Source of the DNA: an uncultured Pseudomonadales bacterium
GTDB lineage: Bacteria > Pseudomonadota > Gammaproteobacteria > Pseudomonadales > Pseudohongiellaceae
Direction: 5' to 3'
Length of the DNA stretch: 64,000 nt
NCBI GenBank assembly: GCA_943789335.1
Contig: CALSTS010000006.1
Location: 91,001-155,000, forward strand
Part shown: piece after piece, positions 28,482 through 36,929 of the stretch
Numbering within the stretch: position 1 is the first letter of the stretch
Layout: every line of letters starts with the position of its first letter
Program-made: the position numbers and the translations under genes
The notes under the pieces: generated by a model
The model's input: only the letters and a program-made list of their open reading frames with translations
Database searches by the model: none
Told to the model about the DNA's origin: nothing

Positions 28482-30107
28482 ATGCAGATTACTAAAAGCA
28501 TTCTAGCGTTTATATTCGTCTTACTCACAACAAGTTTAGCTGTGCAGGTAAATGCCCAGAGTGAATTAAGTCTGGAAGAGCTAAGAGTGGCTTTAGCGTC
28601 GGGTTTGGATGTAGATTCGCCCAAGGCTGACGGCACAACACTATTGATGGAAGCTATCTACTATCGTGAAGCTGATAAAGCTCGATTGCTGATCGAATCA
28701 GGCGCAGATGTTAATGCAGAAAATCGTTATGGTATGACGCCAATGTTTCTTGCTGCCCGAGCGGGGATGGCTGATGTTGGTATTTTGTTGTTGTCTGGGG
28801 GGGTTAATCCTAATGCAACTAATGCTGAAGGCGAGACCCTTCTTATGGCCGCCGCTAAAGCTGGCAGCGCACCGCTAGTAAGAGCCTTGATGGTTGATGA
28901 CCTGGATAGAATGATGGTTGGTGTTGATCCAAACCTAACCGAAAGTTGGAGAGGCCAAACTGCTTTAATGTGGGCCGCTGCTGAAGGACATGTGCAAGTA
29001 ATACAAGCACTGATTGATGGTGGAGCTGATATCAATAAGTTTTCTGCCTACCAGAAATTTATTGAGCCAGACCCCGATAAGCGTCAGGGTGGTTTTGTCT
29101 ATCCTAGGATTCCTAAAGGTAGATTATCAGCGTTACACTTTGCTGCTCGTGAGGGTCAATTAGCTGCAGTTCAAGCTCTGATATACAACGGCGCCGATTT
29201 GGATCTTGCAGACGAAGAAGGCAGCACGCCTGCTTTATTAGCGACATTAAATGGGCATTATGAAATCGCTGCTGCGTTGCTGAATGCTGGTGCTGATGTA
29301 AATGCTCAAGATAAGCGTGGCAGAACGATATTATTTATGGCAACAGATATGCACACTCTGGATGCCAATCCTCGCCCTGGACCCAAACCTTATGGCGAGT
29401 TAGATAGCCTGGATATTATTGAATTAGCCTTGGAAAAAGGTGCTGATCCAGATCTGGCACTTACTGATAGCCTTCCAGCTTGGTTGGCTCAAGGCTCTGG
29501 CCATAATCCTTTGTTAAATGAAGGAGCTACTCCGCTTATTAGAGCGGCTATGTCTGGTGATCTTGTGGTGATTAATATGTTATTGGAGGCCGGCGCGGAT
29601 CCTTTTGTGACTACTTCTGAGAGAGAAGCTAGACGTAATAGAACCCCAAATGGCTTGACAAATGTAGTGATGGCCGCAGCAGGTATTAGCTGGAGGCCTT
29701 CAATTAGTAGAGGCCGCGACGCTGATGCAATTACTGCGCTAGATTTTTTCTTGAATGAATATGATTTTGATATTAACGCAGCAAATCAAGCTGGAGCTAC
29801 TGCTCTGCATGGTGCTGTAATGCGAGGTTCTCCCGAAATAGTTCAGTATCTGGGAGATAACGGCGTAGATTTTACTGCTTTGTTGCCAAATGCAACAGGT
29901 GGAGATATGTATGCTCAAGGTTCTGATTTATCAGCTTTGGACCTTGCCTTGGGTGTTATTGATTTAAGACTTGACCCAAATCCAGAAATTGAAATGGTAA
30001 TCAGAAGTTTCATGACTCCAGCTGATTTTGAAGCTATTGATGCTAAAAAAGCAGAATTGCGTGAAGATAGAGCCGCCGACCGTGCTGCATCAGAAGCTGA
30101 AGAATAA
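28482..30107 (+). CDS. Secreted ankyrin-repeat protein
   Basis: A 541-residue exported protein built of ankyrin repeats. A signal peptide (MQITKSILAFIFVLL ... VNAQ, about 22 residues) is followed by roughly eight to ten repeats, with clear units such as DGTTLLMEAIYYREADKARLL, YGMTPMFLAARAGMADV, GQTALMWAAAEGHVQVIQAL and GATALHGAVMRGSPEIVQYL. The acidic, alanine-rich tail (AIDAKKAELREDRAADRAA) looks helical. I place the start at 28482 because AGGGG lies just upstream and the signal peptide begins there; an ATG at 28419 is inside the preceding terminator. Ankyrin proteins of this kind regularly accompany DUF1592/DUF1552 genes, suggesting a periplasmic scaffold for that system. Confidence 0.88.
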   Translation: MQITKSILAFIFVLLTTSLAVQVNAQSELSLEELRVALASGLDVDSPKADGTTLLMEAIYYREADKARLLIESGADVNAENRYGMTPMFLAARAGMADVGILLLSGGVNPNATNAEGETLLMAAAKAGSAPLVRALMVDDLDRMMVGVDPNLTESWRGQTALMWAAAEGHVQVIQALIDGGADINKFSAYQKFIEPDPDKRQGGFVYPRIPKGRLSALHFAAREGQLAAVQALIYNGADLDLADEEGSTPALLATLNGHYEIAAALLNAGADVNAQDKRGRTILFMATDMHTLDANPRPGPKPYGELDSLDIIELALEKGADPDLALTDSLPAWLAQGSGHNPLLNEGATPLIRAAMSGDLVVINMLLEAGADPFVTTSEREARRNRTPNGLTNVVMAAAGISWRPSISRGRDADAITALDFFLNEYDFDINAANQAGATALHGAVMRGSPEIVQYLGDNGVDFTALLPNATGGDMYAQGSDLSALDLALGVIDLRLDPNPEIEMVIRSFMTPADFEAIDAKKAELREDRAADRAASEAEE

Positions 30108-31196
30108 CTACTCTGTACTTGCCTGAGTAAATTTGACAATTTGTCGTTTTGGGCCCCAAGTACAAGCTTGTTCAGTGAAATGGCCAGGCAATTTGCTACC
30201 ACACTCCTTACATTCTCCAGCTTGATTAAGATGCCAATAATCAAGTTGGTAGCGGTCTCGTTTTATCAGCAAGGCATTGCAGTTTGAACAATAGGTAGAG
30301 CCACCTATTGCATCACTTACGTTGCCAGTATAAACATGATGTAAGCCATTCCTTAGCGCAATTTCTCTCGATGCGGTCAAAGACAGTGGTGAAGTATTAC
30401 TCTTCTCACGCATTTTGAAATCTGGGTGAAAAGCTGTGAAATGAAGAGGAACATCAGGCCCTAATTTATCCATAATCCAGCTTGATAAGGCATCAATTTC
30501 TTTGGCACTGTCATTTTCACCGGGTATTAATAGGGTGGTTAGCTCTAACCAAGTATTTGTTTCATGTTTCACATAAAGAATAGTATCTAGGATATCTGCT
30601 AGTTTACCGCCACAAAGTTGGTAATAAAATTTTTCTGAAAAAGCCTTTAAGTCAATATTTGCGGCGTCCATATGGGCAAAAAATTCTTGTCGCGGTTTCG
30701 GGCATATATAGCCAGCAGTAACGGCAACAGCTTTAATGTTTTTTTCTTTGGATGCTTGAGCAACATCTATTGCATATTCATGAAATATAACGGGATCATT
30801 ATAAGTATAGGCGATACTCGTACAGTCTAGTTTTGCTGCAGTTTGCGCTAGTTGCTCAGGAGAGGCAGAACTTGCTATTGATTCCATTTGGCGTGATTTG
30901 CTGATATCCCAGTTTTGGCAAAATTTGCAAGAAAGGTTGCAGCCTGCGGTACCAAAAGATAAAACTGGTGAGCCAGGGTAAAAATGATTGAGAGGTTTTT
31001 TTTCAATAGGGTCAATGCAAAAACCACTTGAACGGCCATAGCTGGTTAAAACAATTTCATCATTCTCGCAGGCACGGACGAAACAAAGCCCACGCTGACC
31101 GTTACGTAACTTGCAAGCACGTGGGCACAGATCACATTGAATTCGATTGTCTTTAGTTTTATGCCAGTATCGAGTTTTTACAGTTGCGTCCATCAT
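30108..31196 (-). CDS. amrS: AmmeMemoRadiSam system radical SAM enzyme AmrS
   Basis: A cytoplasmic radical SAM enzyme. The iron-sulfur site is CNLSCKFC (Cys86, Cys90, Cys93, counting from the ATG at 31196), and an N-terminal cysteine cluster CDLCPRACKLRNGQRGLC binds a second metal site typical of AmrS and pyruvate formate-lyase-activating-like enzymes. Further marks are YTYNDPVIFHEYA, NIDLKAFSEKFY and LPLHFTAFHPDF-like text near residue 250, and a C-terminal CSNC / CKEC pair. It diverges from the fused Memo-AMMECR1 gene with only about 43 bases between, a set known as AmmeMemoRadiSam whose reaction is unknown. A TTG at 31211 would extend it by five residues. Its stop abuts the ankyrin stop. 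Confidence 0.93.
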   Translation of the reverse strand: MMDATVKTRYWHKTKDNRIQCDLCPRACKLRNGQRGLCFVRACENDEIVLTSYGRSSGFCIDPIEKKPLNHFYPGSPVLSFGTAGCNLSCKFCQNWDISKSRQMESIASSASPEQLAQTAAKLDCTSIAYTYNDPVIFHEYAIDVAQASKEKNIKAVAVTAGYICPKPRQEFFAHMDAANIDLKAFSEKFYYQLCGGKLADILDTILYVKHETNTWLELTTLLIPGENDSAKEIDALSSWIMDKLGPDVPLHFTAFHPDFKMREKSNTSPLSLTASREIALRNGLHHVYTGNVSDAIGGSTYCSNCNALLIKRDRYQLDYWHLNQAGECKECGSKLPGHFTEQACTWGPKRQIVKFTQASTE

Positions 31197-31239
31197 GCTA
31201 GGATTATACAAGCTTTATATTTAATAATTTGATTATGCT

Positions 31240-32601
31240 ATGACTACTATACGCTCATCAGCAGTGGCGGGAACATTCTACCCCAGCGACCGACATGAAT
31301 TAATCATGTCAATCGATACGCTGCTAGATACGCAAAAGAGTGAAGAAGTCTGCCCTAAAGTCATTATCGCTCCTCATGCCGGCTATATTTATTCAGGCGC
31401 TGTAGCAGCTAAAGTTTATAGCAGATTAAAAAATCGTAAACACGAGATAACAAAAGTTGTTTTATTAGGCCCCTCTCATAAAGTCGGCTTTAAAGGTATT
31501 GCAGCTAGTTCTGCTGATAAATTTTCAACACCTTTAGGTGAAATTACTTTATCTGTTGAAAGCATTAAATTTCTTGTAGCGATGAGTGACGTCAGTTTTC
31601 TGGATCAAGCTCATATCCAGGAGCACAGTTTAGAAGTCCATTTGCCCTTTTTGCAAAGAGTGCTTAATGATTTTGAATTGATACCATTGGTGGTTGGAGA
31701 TTCAAGTAAAGAAGATGTGGCCTTCGAATTGGAACATCTCTGGGGTGGAGATGAGACTCTGATAGTGATTAGTTCAGACCTTAGCCATTATCATGAATAT
31801 ACTGAAGCCCAACGTCTGGACTCAGTAACTTCAGAAAAGATTGTTTCCTTACAGGATAATATAATTGGGAGTGAGGCTTGTGGCTGTAAGCCATTGAATG
31901 GTCTTTTGTGTCTTGCTAATCGTCATGGAATGAAAGTTGAAAAAATTGATTTAAGAAATTCAGGAGATACAGCTGGCTCCAAAGACCGTGTAGTTGGTTA
32001 TGGGTCCTTTGTGATTAATGCGGGGCAGTTGGTGAAAAAAGATCACGATTATAGCTTGGCAAACCGACAGAGCATGTTGCAAGTCGCTCGAGATGCAATT
32101 ATGCAGACCCTAATAGGGAATAAAGATATTAAAATTAATCTTAAATTGTTTCCGCCTCAGTTGTTGGAAATGAAAGGCACCTTTGTCACGCTAAGCATTG
32201 ATGGTAAATTACGTGGCTGTATTGGTAGTCTAAGCCCCCAGCGTCCTTTAATTTTAGATGTAATTCATAATGCTCAAGCTGCAGCATTTCAAGATCCTCG
32301 CTTTGCTGCACTGACGTTAAATGAGTTTCAGAATGTTGAAATACATATATCTATATTGACCGCAGCACGAAATATGCAAGTCAGCAGCAAGGAAGAATTA
32401 CTGACACAATTGCGACCGGGGAGTGATGGAATTATCCTTAAAGAAGAGGGGAAAAGTGCTACTTACTTACCATCCGTTTGGGAGAAAATTCCTAAAGCTC
32501 AAGACTTTATTTATGAATTAAGACGTAAAGCTGGTTTAGACCCTGAAGGCTGGGATGAAAGCACGCAGATATTTCGATATGAAACTATTGAGTTTTCTTA
32601 A
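31240..32601 (+). CDS. Fused Memo (AmrB) and AMMECR1 (AmrA) protein
   Basis: A 453-residue fusion. Residues 1-265 are a Memo-family domain (extradiol-dioxygenase-like fold): SAVAGTFYPSD at the start, IIAPHAGYIYSGAVAA and LGPSHKVGF supplying metal-type histidines, EHSLEVHLPFLQ, and ISSDLSHYHEY. Residues 285-453 are an AMMECR1 domain with its invariant LRGCIG at 324-329, AAAFQDPRFAAL and LRPGSDGIIL. In many genomes these are separate genes next to amrS; here they are one polypeptide divergent from amrS. The shared intergenic region is too short for two independent regulated promoters, suggesting joint control. Biochemical role unknown. Confidence 0.93.
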   Translation: MTTIRSSAVAGTFYPSDRHELIMSIDTLLDTQKSEEVCPKVIIAPHAGYIYSGAVAAKVYSRLKNRKHEITKVVLLGPSHKVGFKGIAASSADKFSTPLGEITLSVESIKFLVAMSDVSFLDQAHIQEHSLEVHLPFLQRVLNDFELIPLVVGDSSKEDVAFELEHLWGGDETLIVISSDLSHYHEYTEAQRLDSVTSEKIVSLQDNIIGSEACGCKPLNGLLCLANRHGMKVEKIDLRNSGDTAGSKDRVVGYGSFVINAGQLVKKDHDYSLANRQSMLQVARDAIMQTLIGNKDIKINLKLFPPQLLEMKGTFVTLSIDGKLRGCIGSLSPQRPLILDVIHNAQAAAFQDPRFAALTLNEFQNVEIHISILTAARNMQVSSKEELLTQLRPGSDGIILKEEGKSATYLPSVWEKIPKAQDFIYELRRKAGLDPEGWDESTQIFRYETIEFS

Positions 32602-32640
32602 TAGTTAAGAGTTTGAATTTTCTTTCACCTTGAAATATTT

Positions 32641-32666
32641 AATAACTTACGTTAAAAGTTATTTTT
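32641..32666 (+). terminator. Weak AT-rich terminator-like hairpin
   Basis: AATAACTT (32641-32648) pairs with AAGTTATT (32656-32663) and runs into TTTTT (32662-32666). The stem is AT-rich and weak, so partial read-through into the ATP-grasp gene at 32799 is possible. Confidence 0.4.
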
Positions 32667-32798
32667 AGCTAATAGATTTCAGTGCTAGATTTAATTAAAT
32701 AATGTATGGCATGATGGTGTTTAATAAATTGTAGCGCATCATAATCTTTTTCATTGATGCTTTTCTGTGTAATAAGAATTTAGGTTTTAAAAAATTGA

Positions 32799-34238
32799 AT
32801 GACAATTAATTGGAAGTCATATGATCCTGGAAAATTTTATGATGAGCTGATTAGCTCTCCTGGGTATCCACGCAAAGCAGCCAGAATTCTAACCAAGTAT
32901 CTCGCCTCTCTCAGCCATGATGAACTAAAACAGCGTAAGGCTGCTGTTGAACATGCAATCAAAAGCATGGGAATCTCATTTACTGTTTACAGTGAGGCAG
33001 GAAATATTGATCGTCAATGGCCGTTTGACTTAGTTCCTAGAATTATTACAGAGAAAGAATGGAATCCAACTAGTGATGGTTTGAAGCAGCGACAACGTGC
33101 TTTGAATTGTTTTATCCACGATGTATACAACGATGGGAAAATCTTCAAAGACAAAATCATTCCAGAAGAACTGGTAAAAGAATCTAAAAACTATCTTAAA
33201 GAATGTAAGGGGATGAAGCCAGTTCATGAAGTATGGGCGCATATTTGCGGCACTGATTTAATACGTGATGCTGATGGCAAATTCTATGTGTTGGAAGATA
33301 ATTTAAGAGTGCCTTCTGGCGTTTCTTATATGCTTGAAAACCGGACGGTAACAAAGCGTGTTTTCCCTGAATTATTTGAGAATTATGATATCCACCCAAT
33401 AACTGACTATCCAAGTCAGCTCTTCGATACCTTAGCAGCTATTTCCCCGGATCCAAAAGATTACCCTGAGGTTGTCGTACTAACACCGGGTATTTATAAC
33501 TCTGCTTATTTTGAACATTCTTTTTTGGCTCAACAAATGGGCTGCGAATTAGTTCAAGGTAGTGACTTGGTCGTTGAAGATGATCACGTCTTCATGAAAA
33601 CAATTGAAGGACTTTCCCCAGTTGATGTAATTTACAGACGCATCGATGATCAGTTCATAGATCCTGAAGTGTTTTATGCGGATTCTGCTTTGGGTGTGCC
33701 GGGTTTAATGCGTGCTTGGTTGAAAGGTAATGTGGGTTTAGCGAATGCGCCTGGTGCTGGTGTTGCTGACGATAAAGTGATTTATACTTTTGTTCCAGAG
33801 ATGATTAAATATTATCTGGATGAAGATGCACTCTTGCCGAATGTTCCAAGCTTTTTATGTACCGATAAAAAACAACTCCAGCATGTACTTCAAAATCTTG
33901 ACAAGTTGGTGGTAAAACCAGCCAATGAGTCCGGCGGATACGGTATGTTGATTGGCCCACAGTCAACTAAAAAAGAACGTGCTGAGTTTGCTCGAAAAAT
34001 AAAAGCTAAGCCTCGAGAATTTATGGCACAGCCCTTAATTGCACTGTCAACTTCACCGGTGTTAGGCGAACATTCAATGGAACCTCGTCATATAGACCTA
34101 AGGCCTTTTTGTTTGCAAGCGGGTAGTTCTTATGTAACTGCTGGTGGTTTGACCCGCGTTGCTATGGTCAAGGGCTCTTATGTGGTTAATTCTTCACAAG
34201 GTGGTGGTAGTAAAGATACCTGGATAGTCCGGGATTAA
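32799..34238 (+). CDS. Circularly permuted ATP-grasp family protein
   Basis: A 479-residue protein of the circularly permuted ATP-grasp type (former DUF404/DUF407), predicted to form amide bonds using ATP. Family text: PRIITEKEWNPTSDGLKQRQRALN, YVLEDNLRVPSGVSYMLENR, VVVLTPGIYNSAYFEHSFLAQQMGCELVQGSDL, IDVIYRR-like at VDVIYRRIDDQF, GNVGLANAPGAGVADDK, VVKPANESGGYGMLIG and DLRPFCL. It is directly upstream of the alpha-E gene (33 bases), the standard arrangement, and belongs functionally with the transglutaminase-DUF2126 and Anbu genes. Here it is separated from them by about 8.6 kb. Substrate and product are unknown. Confidence 0.93.
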   Translation: MTINWKSYDPGKFYDELISSPGYPRKAARILTKYLASLSHDELKQRKAAVEHAIKSMGISFTVYSEAGNIDRQWPFDLVPRIITEKEWNPTSDGLKQRQRALNCFIHDVYNDGKIFKDKIIPEELVKESKNYLKECKGMKPVHEVWAHICGTDLIRDADGKFYVLEDNLRVPSGVSYMLENRTVTKRVFPELFENYDIHPITDYPSQLFDTLAAISPDPKDYPEVVVLTPGIYNSAYFEHSFLAQQMGCELVQGSDLVVEDDHVFMKTIEGLSPVDVIYRRIDDQFIDPEVFYADSALGVPGLMRAWLKGNVGLANAPGAGVADDKVIYTFVPEMIKYYLDEDALLPNVPSFLCTDKKQLQHVLQNLDKLVVKPANESGGYGMLIGPQSTKKERAEFARKIKAKPREFMAQPLIALSTSPVLGEHSMEPRHIDLRPFCLQAGSSYVTAGGLTRVAMVKGSYVVNSSQGGGSKDTWIVRD

Positions 34239-34271
34239 GGGATTGATAGTTAAGCGATGAGTATTTAAAGA

Positions 34272-35237
34272 ATGTTATCGAGTGTTGCTGAAAGAGTTTA
34301 TTGGTTAGGACGTTACCTAGAGCGTGCTGAGAATTCCGCACGCTTACTGAAAATTTATTCTGCAATGCTTTTTGATTTGCCTCGGGGCTCCAAGCTTGAC
34401 TGGAGCACTTTGATAGATATTAGCGGCAGCCATGAAAGATACAAAGAACATCATGAGAGCTATGATGAAAAATCTGTTGTAAATTTTTTATTTTCTGATG
34501 CCAAGAATCAAAATTCTATTTTCGAATGTTTGGTGATGGCTAGAGAAAATGCACGAACTAGTCGTGAGATTATTCCTTCTGAAATTTGGGAGCAGGTGAA
34601 TGCGCTTTACTATACGGTCAAAGAAAATATTAACCCAAGAATGGGAAGGGCAACTCGCTATAATCTCTTAGAAGAAATATTGGTAAATTCACAACAGATT
34701 GAAGGTTTGTTTGTCAGTAGCATGAGCCACAATGATGCTTATTCATTTATACAATTGGGAAGAAAGTTAGAGCGTGCAGATATGACAAGTCGTTTGGTTG
34801 ATGTTGGGTCGATAAATTTACTACCCGCATTTGCTGAAAAAACGAAACACCAGACTATTATTGAACCTTATGAGAATATTATTTGGATTAATGTATTGCG
34901 CTGTCTAGGAGCATTTCAGGCTTACCGACAGCAAGTGCATAATCGTGTCAGCGGAAATTTCGTTGTTCGGTTTTTGCTTCAGGATGAAGAATTTCCTCGC
35001 GCAATCGGATTTTGCCTGTCTGATTTGGTAGAGAACTTGGAAAGGTTGCCTAAGAATGAAGATGTAAAAAGGGCCGTTGCACGCGTTAAACGAATTTCTC
35101 GTGAAGCTGATGTGGAAACTTTACTGGAAAAAGGCTTGTTGGAATTTATTGATGAATTGCAGATTTCTATTGCGGATATTCATGAAGAAATCACTAGAAT
35201 CTGGTTTGCTCCGGAAACAATCCAGGATAATGACTAA
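34272..35237 (+). CDS. Alpha-E domain protein
   Basis: A 321-residue, almost all-helical protein of the alpha-E family. It starts LSSVAERVYWLGRYLERAENSARLL, the family hallmark with conserved Arg and Glu, and continues with FECLVMARENARTSREIIPSEIWEQVNALY, FIQLGRKLERADMTSRLVDVG and LLQDEEFPRAIGFCL. Alpha-E proteins accompany circularly permuted ATP-grasp ligases and are thought to act with them, perhaps as substrate carriers or a paired domain. No transmembrane or signal segment. It ends convergent with Anbu copy 2. Confidence 0.93.
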   Translation: MLSSVAERVYWLGRYLERAENSARLLKIYSAMLFDLPRGSKLDWSTLIDISGSHERYKEHHESYDEKSVVNFLFSDAKNQNSIFECLVMARENARTSREIIPSEIWEQVNALYYTVKENINPRMGRATRYNLLEEILVNSQQIEGLFVSSMSHNDAYSFIQLGRKLERADMTSRLVDVGSINLLPAFAEKTKHQTIIEPYENIIWINVLRCLGAFQAYRQQVHNRVSGNFVVRFLLQDEEFPRAIGFCLSDLVENLERLPKNEDVKRAVARVKRISREADVETLLEKGLLEFIDELQISIADIHEEITRIWFAPETIQDND

Positions 35238-35304
35238 TTTTTTGTAATATTTTGTTTTTTAGCGAGCTAATCATCGGTCAAAATCTAGGCTCTATATTAA
35301 AGAC

Positions 35305-36063
35305 TTAAATAGTTCCGTTATTATCTTCGGAAACTTTTTCCCAATTAGTAGCCCACGCAAGAGGAGGAAGCAGATTAAAAGCTTCTTTCAATTTTTGATC
35401 CCAGTTTTTCTTCAATTCCCTGAGATATTCACTGTCTTCATCAAAGCGATTATAGCTGCTGAGAACGAAGTCATCTTTTTTATAGAGCAATATTTCAACT
35501 GGAGGGCCTACTGCCAAGTTGCTGCGCATGGTTGAGTCCATGGAAACCAATGCACAAAGTGCAGCCGTTTCCAGTGAAGTATCAAGATTGATAATTCTAT
35601 CCAAGATTGGCGTGCCATATTTGCTTTCTCCAATCTGTAGGTAAGGAGTATCTGAAGAGCTTGTGATGTGGTTTCCAGCCGAATAAATTTTTACTACTCG
35701 ATGTTGGCTGCCTTTTATTTGGCCTCCTAATAAGAAAGACGACTCGAAATCATTATAGGCACCTCCATGTTTTTCCAGTTGCTCAAGGTATACCTTGCCA
35801 ATATAGTCAGCAGCTTCACCAATGGTAGAGACTGTATTCATGTTTACAGGAGCATTTTTGCTAATATCTTGTCGCAATTGAGTTAATGTAGATTGGCTGG
35901 TAGCAAGATTCCCTGCGGATAATAAAACAAACTGACGATCAGGTTCTGCATTAAAACTAAACATTTTGCTATAGGTGCTTATCTGATCAATACCGGCATT
36001 GGTTCTAGAATCTGAGCAGAAAACGATGCCAGCATTTACAGATATGGCTATGCAATATGTCAT
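35305..36063 (-). CDS. Anbu proteasome-like peptidase, copy 2
   Basis: A second Anbu protein of 252 residues, clearly a paralogue of the one at 20180. Long blocks are identical or nearly so: GIVFCSDSRTNAGID, LLSAGNLATSQ, HITSSSDTPYLQIGESKYG and SLETAALCALVSMDSTMRSNL. The N-terminal Met-Thr-Tyr-Cys keeps the Thr nucleophile, so both copies look active. The copies differ most at 45-60, 75-120 and the C-terminus, which may alter assembly or ring contacts. It is convergent with the alpha-E gene and divergent from the phosphoribosyltransferase gene, thus separately transcribed from copy 1. Confidence 0.92.
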   Translation of the reverse strand: MTYCIAISVNAGIVFCSDSRTNAGIDQISTYSKMFSFNAEPDRQFVLLSAGNLATSQSTLTQLRQDISKNAPVNMNTVSTIGEAADYIGKVYLEQLEKHGGAYNDFESSFLLGGQIKGSQHRVVKIYSAGNHITSSSDTPYLQIGESKYGTPILDRIINLDTSLETAALCALVSMDSTMRSNLAVGPPVEILLYKKDDFVLSSYNRFDEDSEYLRELKKNWDQKLKEAFNLLPPLAWATNWEKVSEDNNGTI

Positions 36064-36256
36064 ACGGTTTTTTGAAGATGATAATTTTTGATGGTTAATT
36101 CTAGCTGAACTATTCGGCGCCTAACAGGGATTTTTTTTCAGACTCCTTATGAACTCAGAAATATAACTGTTGTATGAAATTAGATATCCTGTATGAATCG
36201 ACATAAAATCAGTGCCATTATATTGGTGCTGTATCTATTATATTTCAGGAAATAAA

Positions 36257-36817
36257 GTGAAAAAACGCTATATAAGCGCCCAGCAATTACTTGATGATTC
36301 GTTTAGTTTGGCAATTCAGGTACTAGAAAGCGGCTATAACCCTAATTATGTTGTAGGCCTTTGGCGTGGTGGAGCTCCCGTAGCAATCGCAGTTCAGGAG
36401 CTTCTTAGCCATTTTGGCATTGAATCCGATCACATTGCTATACGGACATCGCTTTATACAGGTATTGATGAACGAGCAGCTAAAGTTAAGGTAGATGGTT
36501 TAGATTATTTGGTTAAAAACTTAACAGCCAGAGATAGGCTGTTACTCGTCGACGATGTATTTGATAGCGGCCAAAGCATTCATCAGACTATTCATGACTT
36601 ACAAGATGAATGCGGTGAGAATACTCCTGAAATTAAAGTAGCCACGCCGTACTTCAAGCCTAAAAATAATCAAACTTTAAGAGTTCCTGACTTCTACCTT
36701 TATAAATCTGAAGAATGGATAGTTTTTCCGCATGAATTAGATGGACTTAGTGTAAGTGAAATTTTGGAAAACAAACCTGGAGTAGAGTCTTTAACCAAGT
36801 TGTTAATGAAGAAATAA
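36257..36817 (+). CDS. Phosphoribosyltransferase (hypoxanthine/xanthine type)
   Basis: A 186-residue type I phosphoribosyltransferase, probably acting on purine bases. The PRPP-binding motif is LLLVDDVFDSG at 95-105, and the N-terminal VGLWRGGAPVAIAVQELL matches the P-loop strand of hypoxanthine-type enzymes. The C-terminal YKSEEWIVFPHELDG is typical of the xanthine/hypoxanthine family. I chose the GTG at 36257 because AGGA lies six bases upstream; an ATG at 36212 would add fifteen residues without a ribosome-binding site. Base specificity cannot be resolved by eye. Confidence 0.85.
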   Translation: MKKRYISAQQLLDDSFSLAIQVLESGYNPNYVVGLWRGGAPVAIAVQELLSHFGIESDHIAIRTSLYTGIDERAAKVKVDGLDYLVKNLTARDRLLLVDDVFDSGQSIHQTIHDLQDECGENTPEIKVATPYFKPKNNQTLRVPDFYLYKSEEWIVFPHELDGLSVSEILENKPGVESLTKLLMKK

Positions 36818-36929
36818 AAGACTCCATACAGACAAAAGTTGAGTCACCTGCATAGCCGTTTCATTTTAACCAAAATAGTTCATGTTTCAGTTTGTTAAAT
36901 AATACGCGAAGTTATAACATGCTTGGCCA

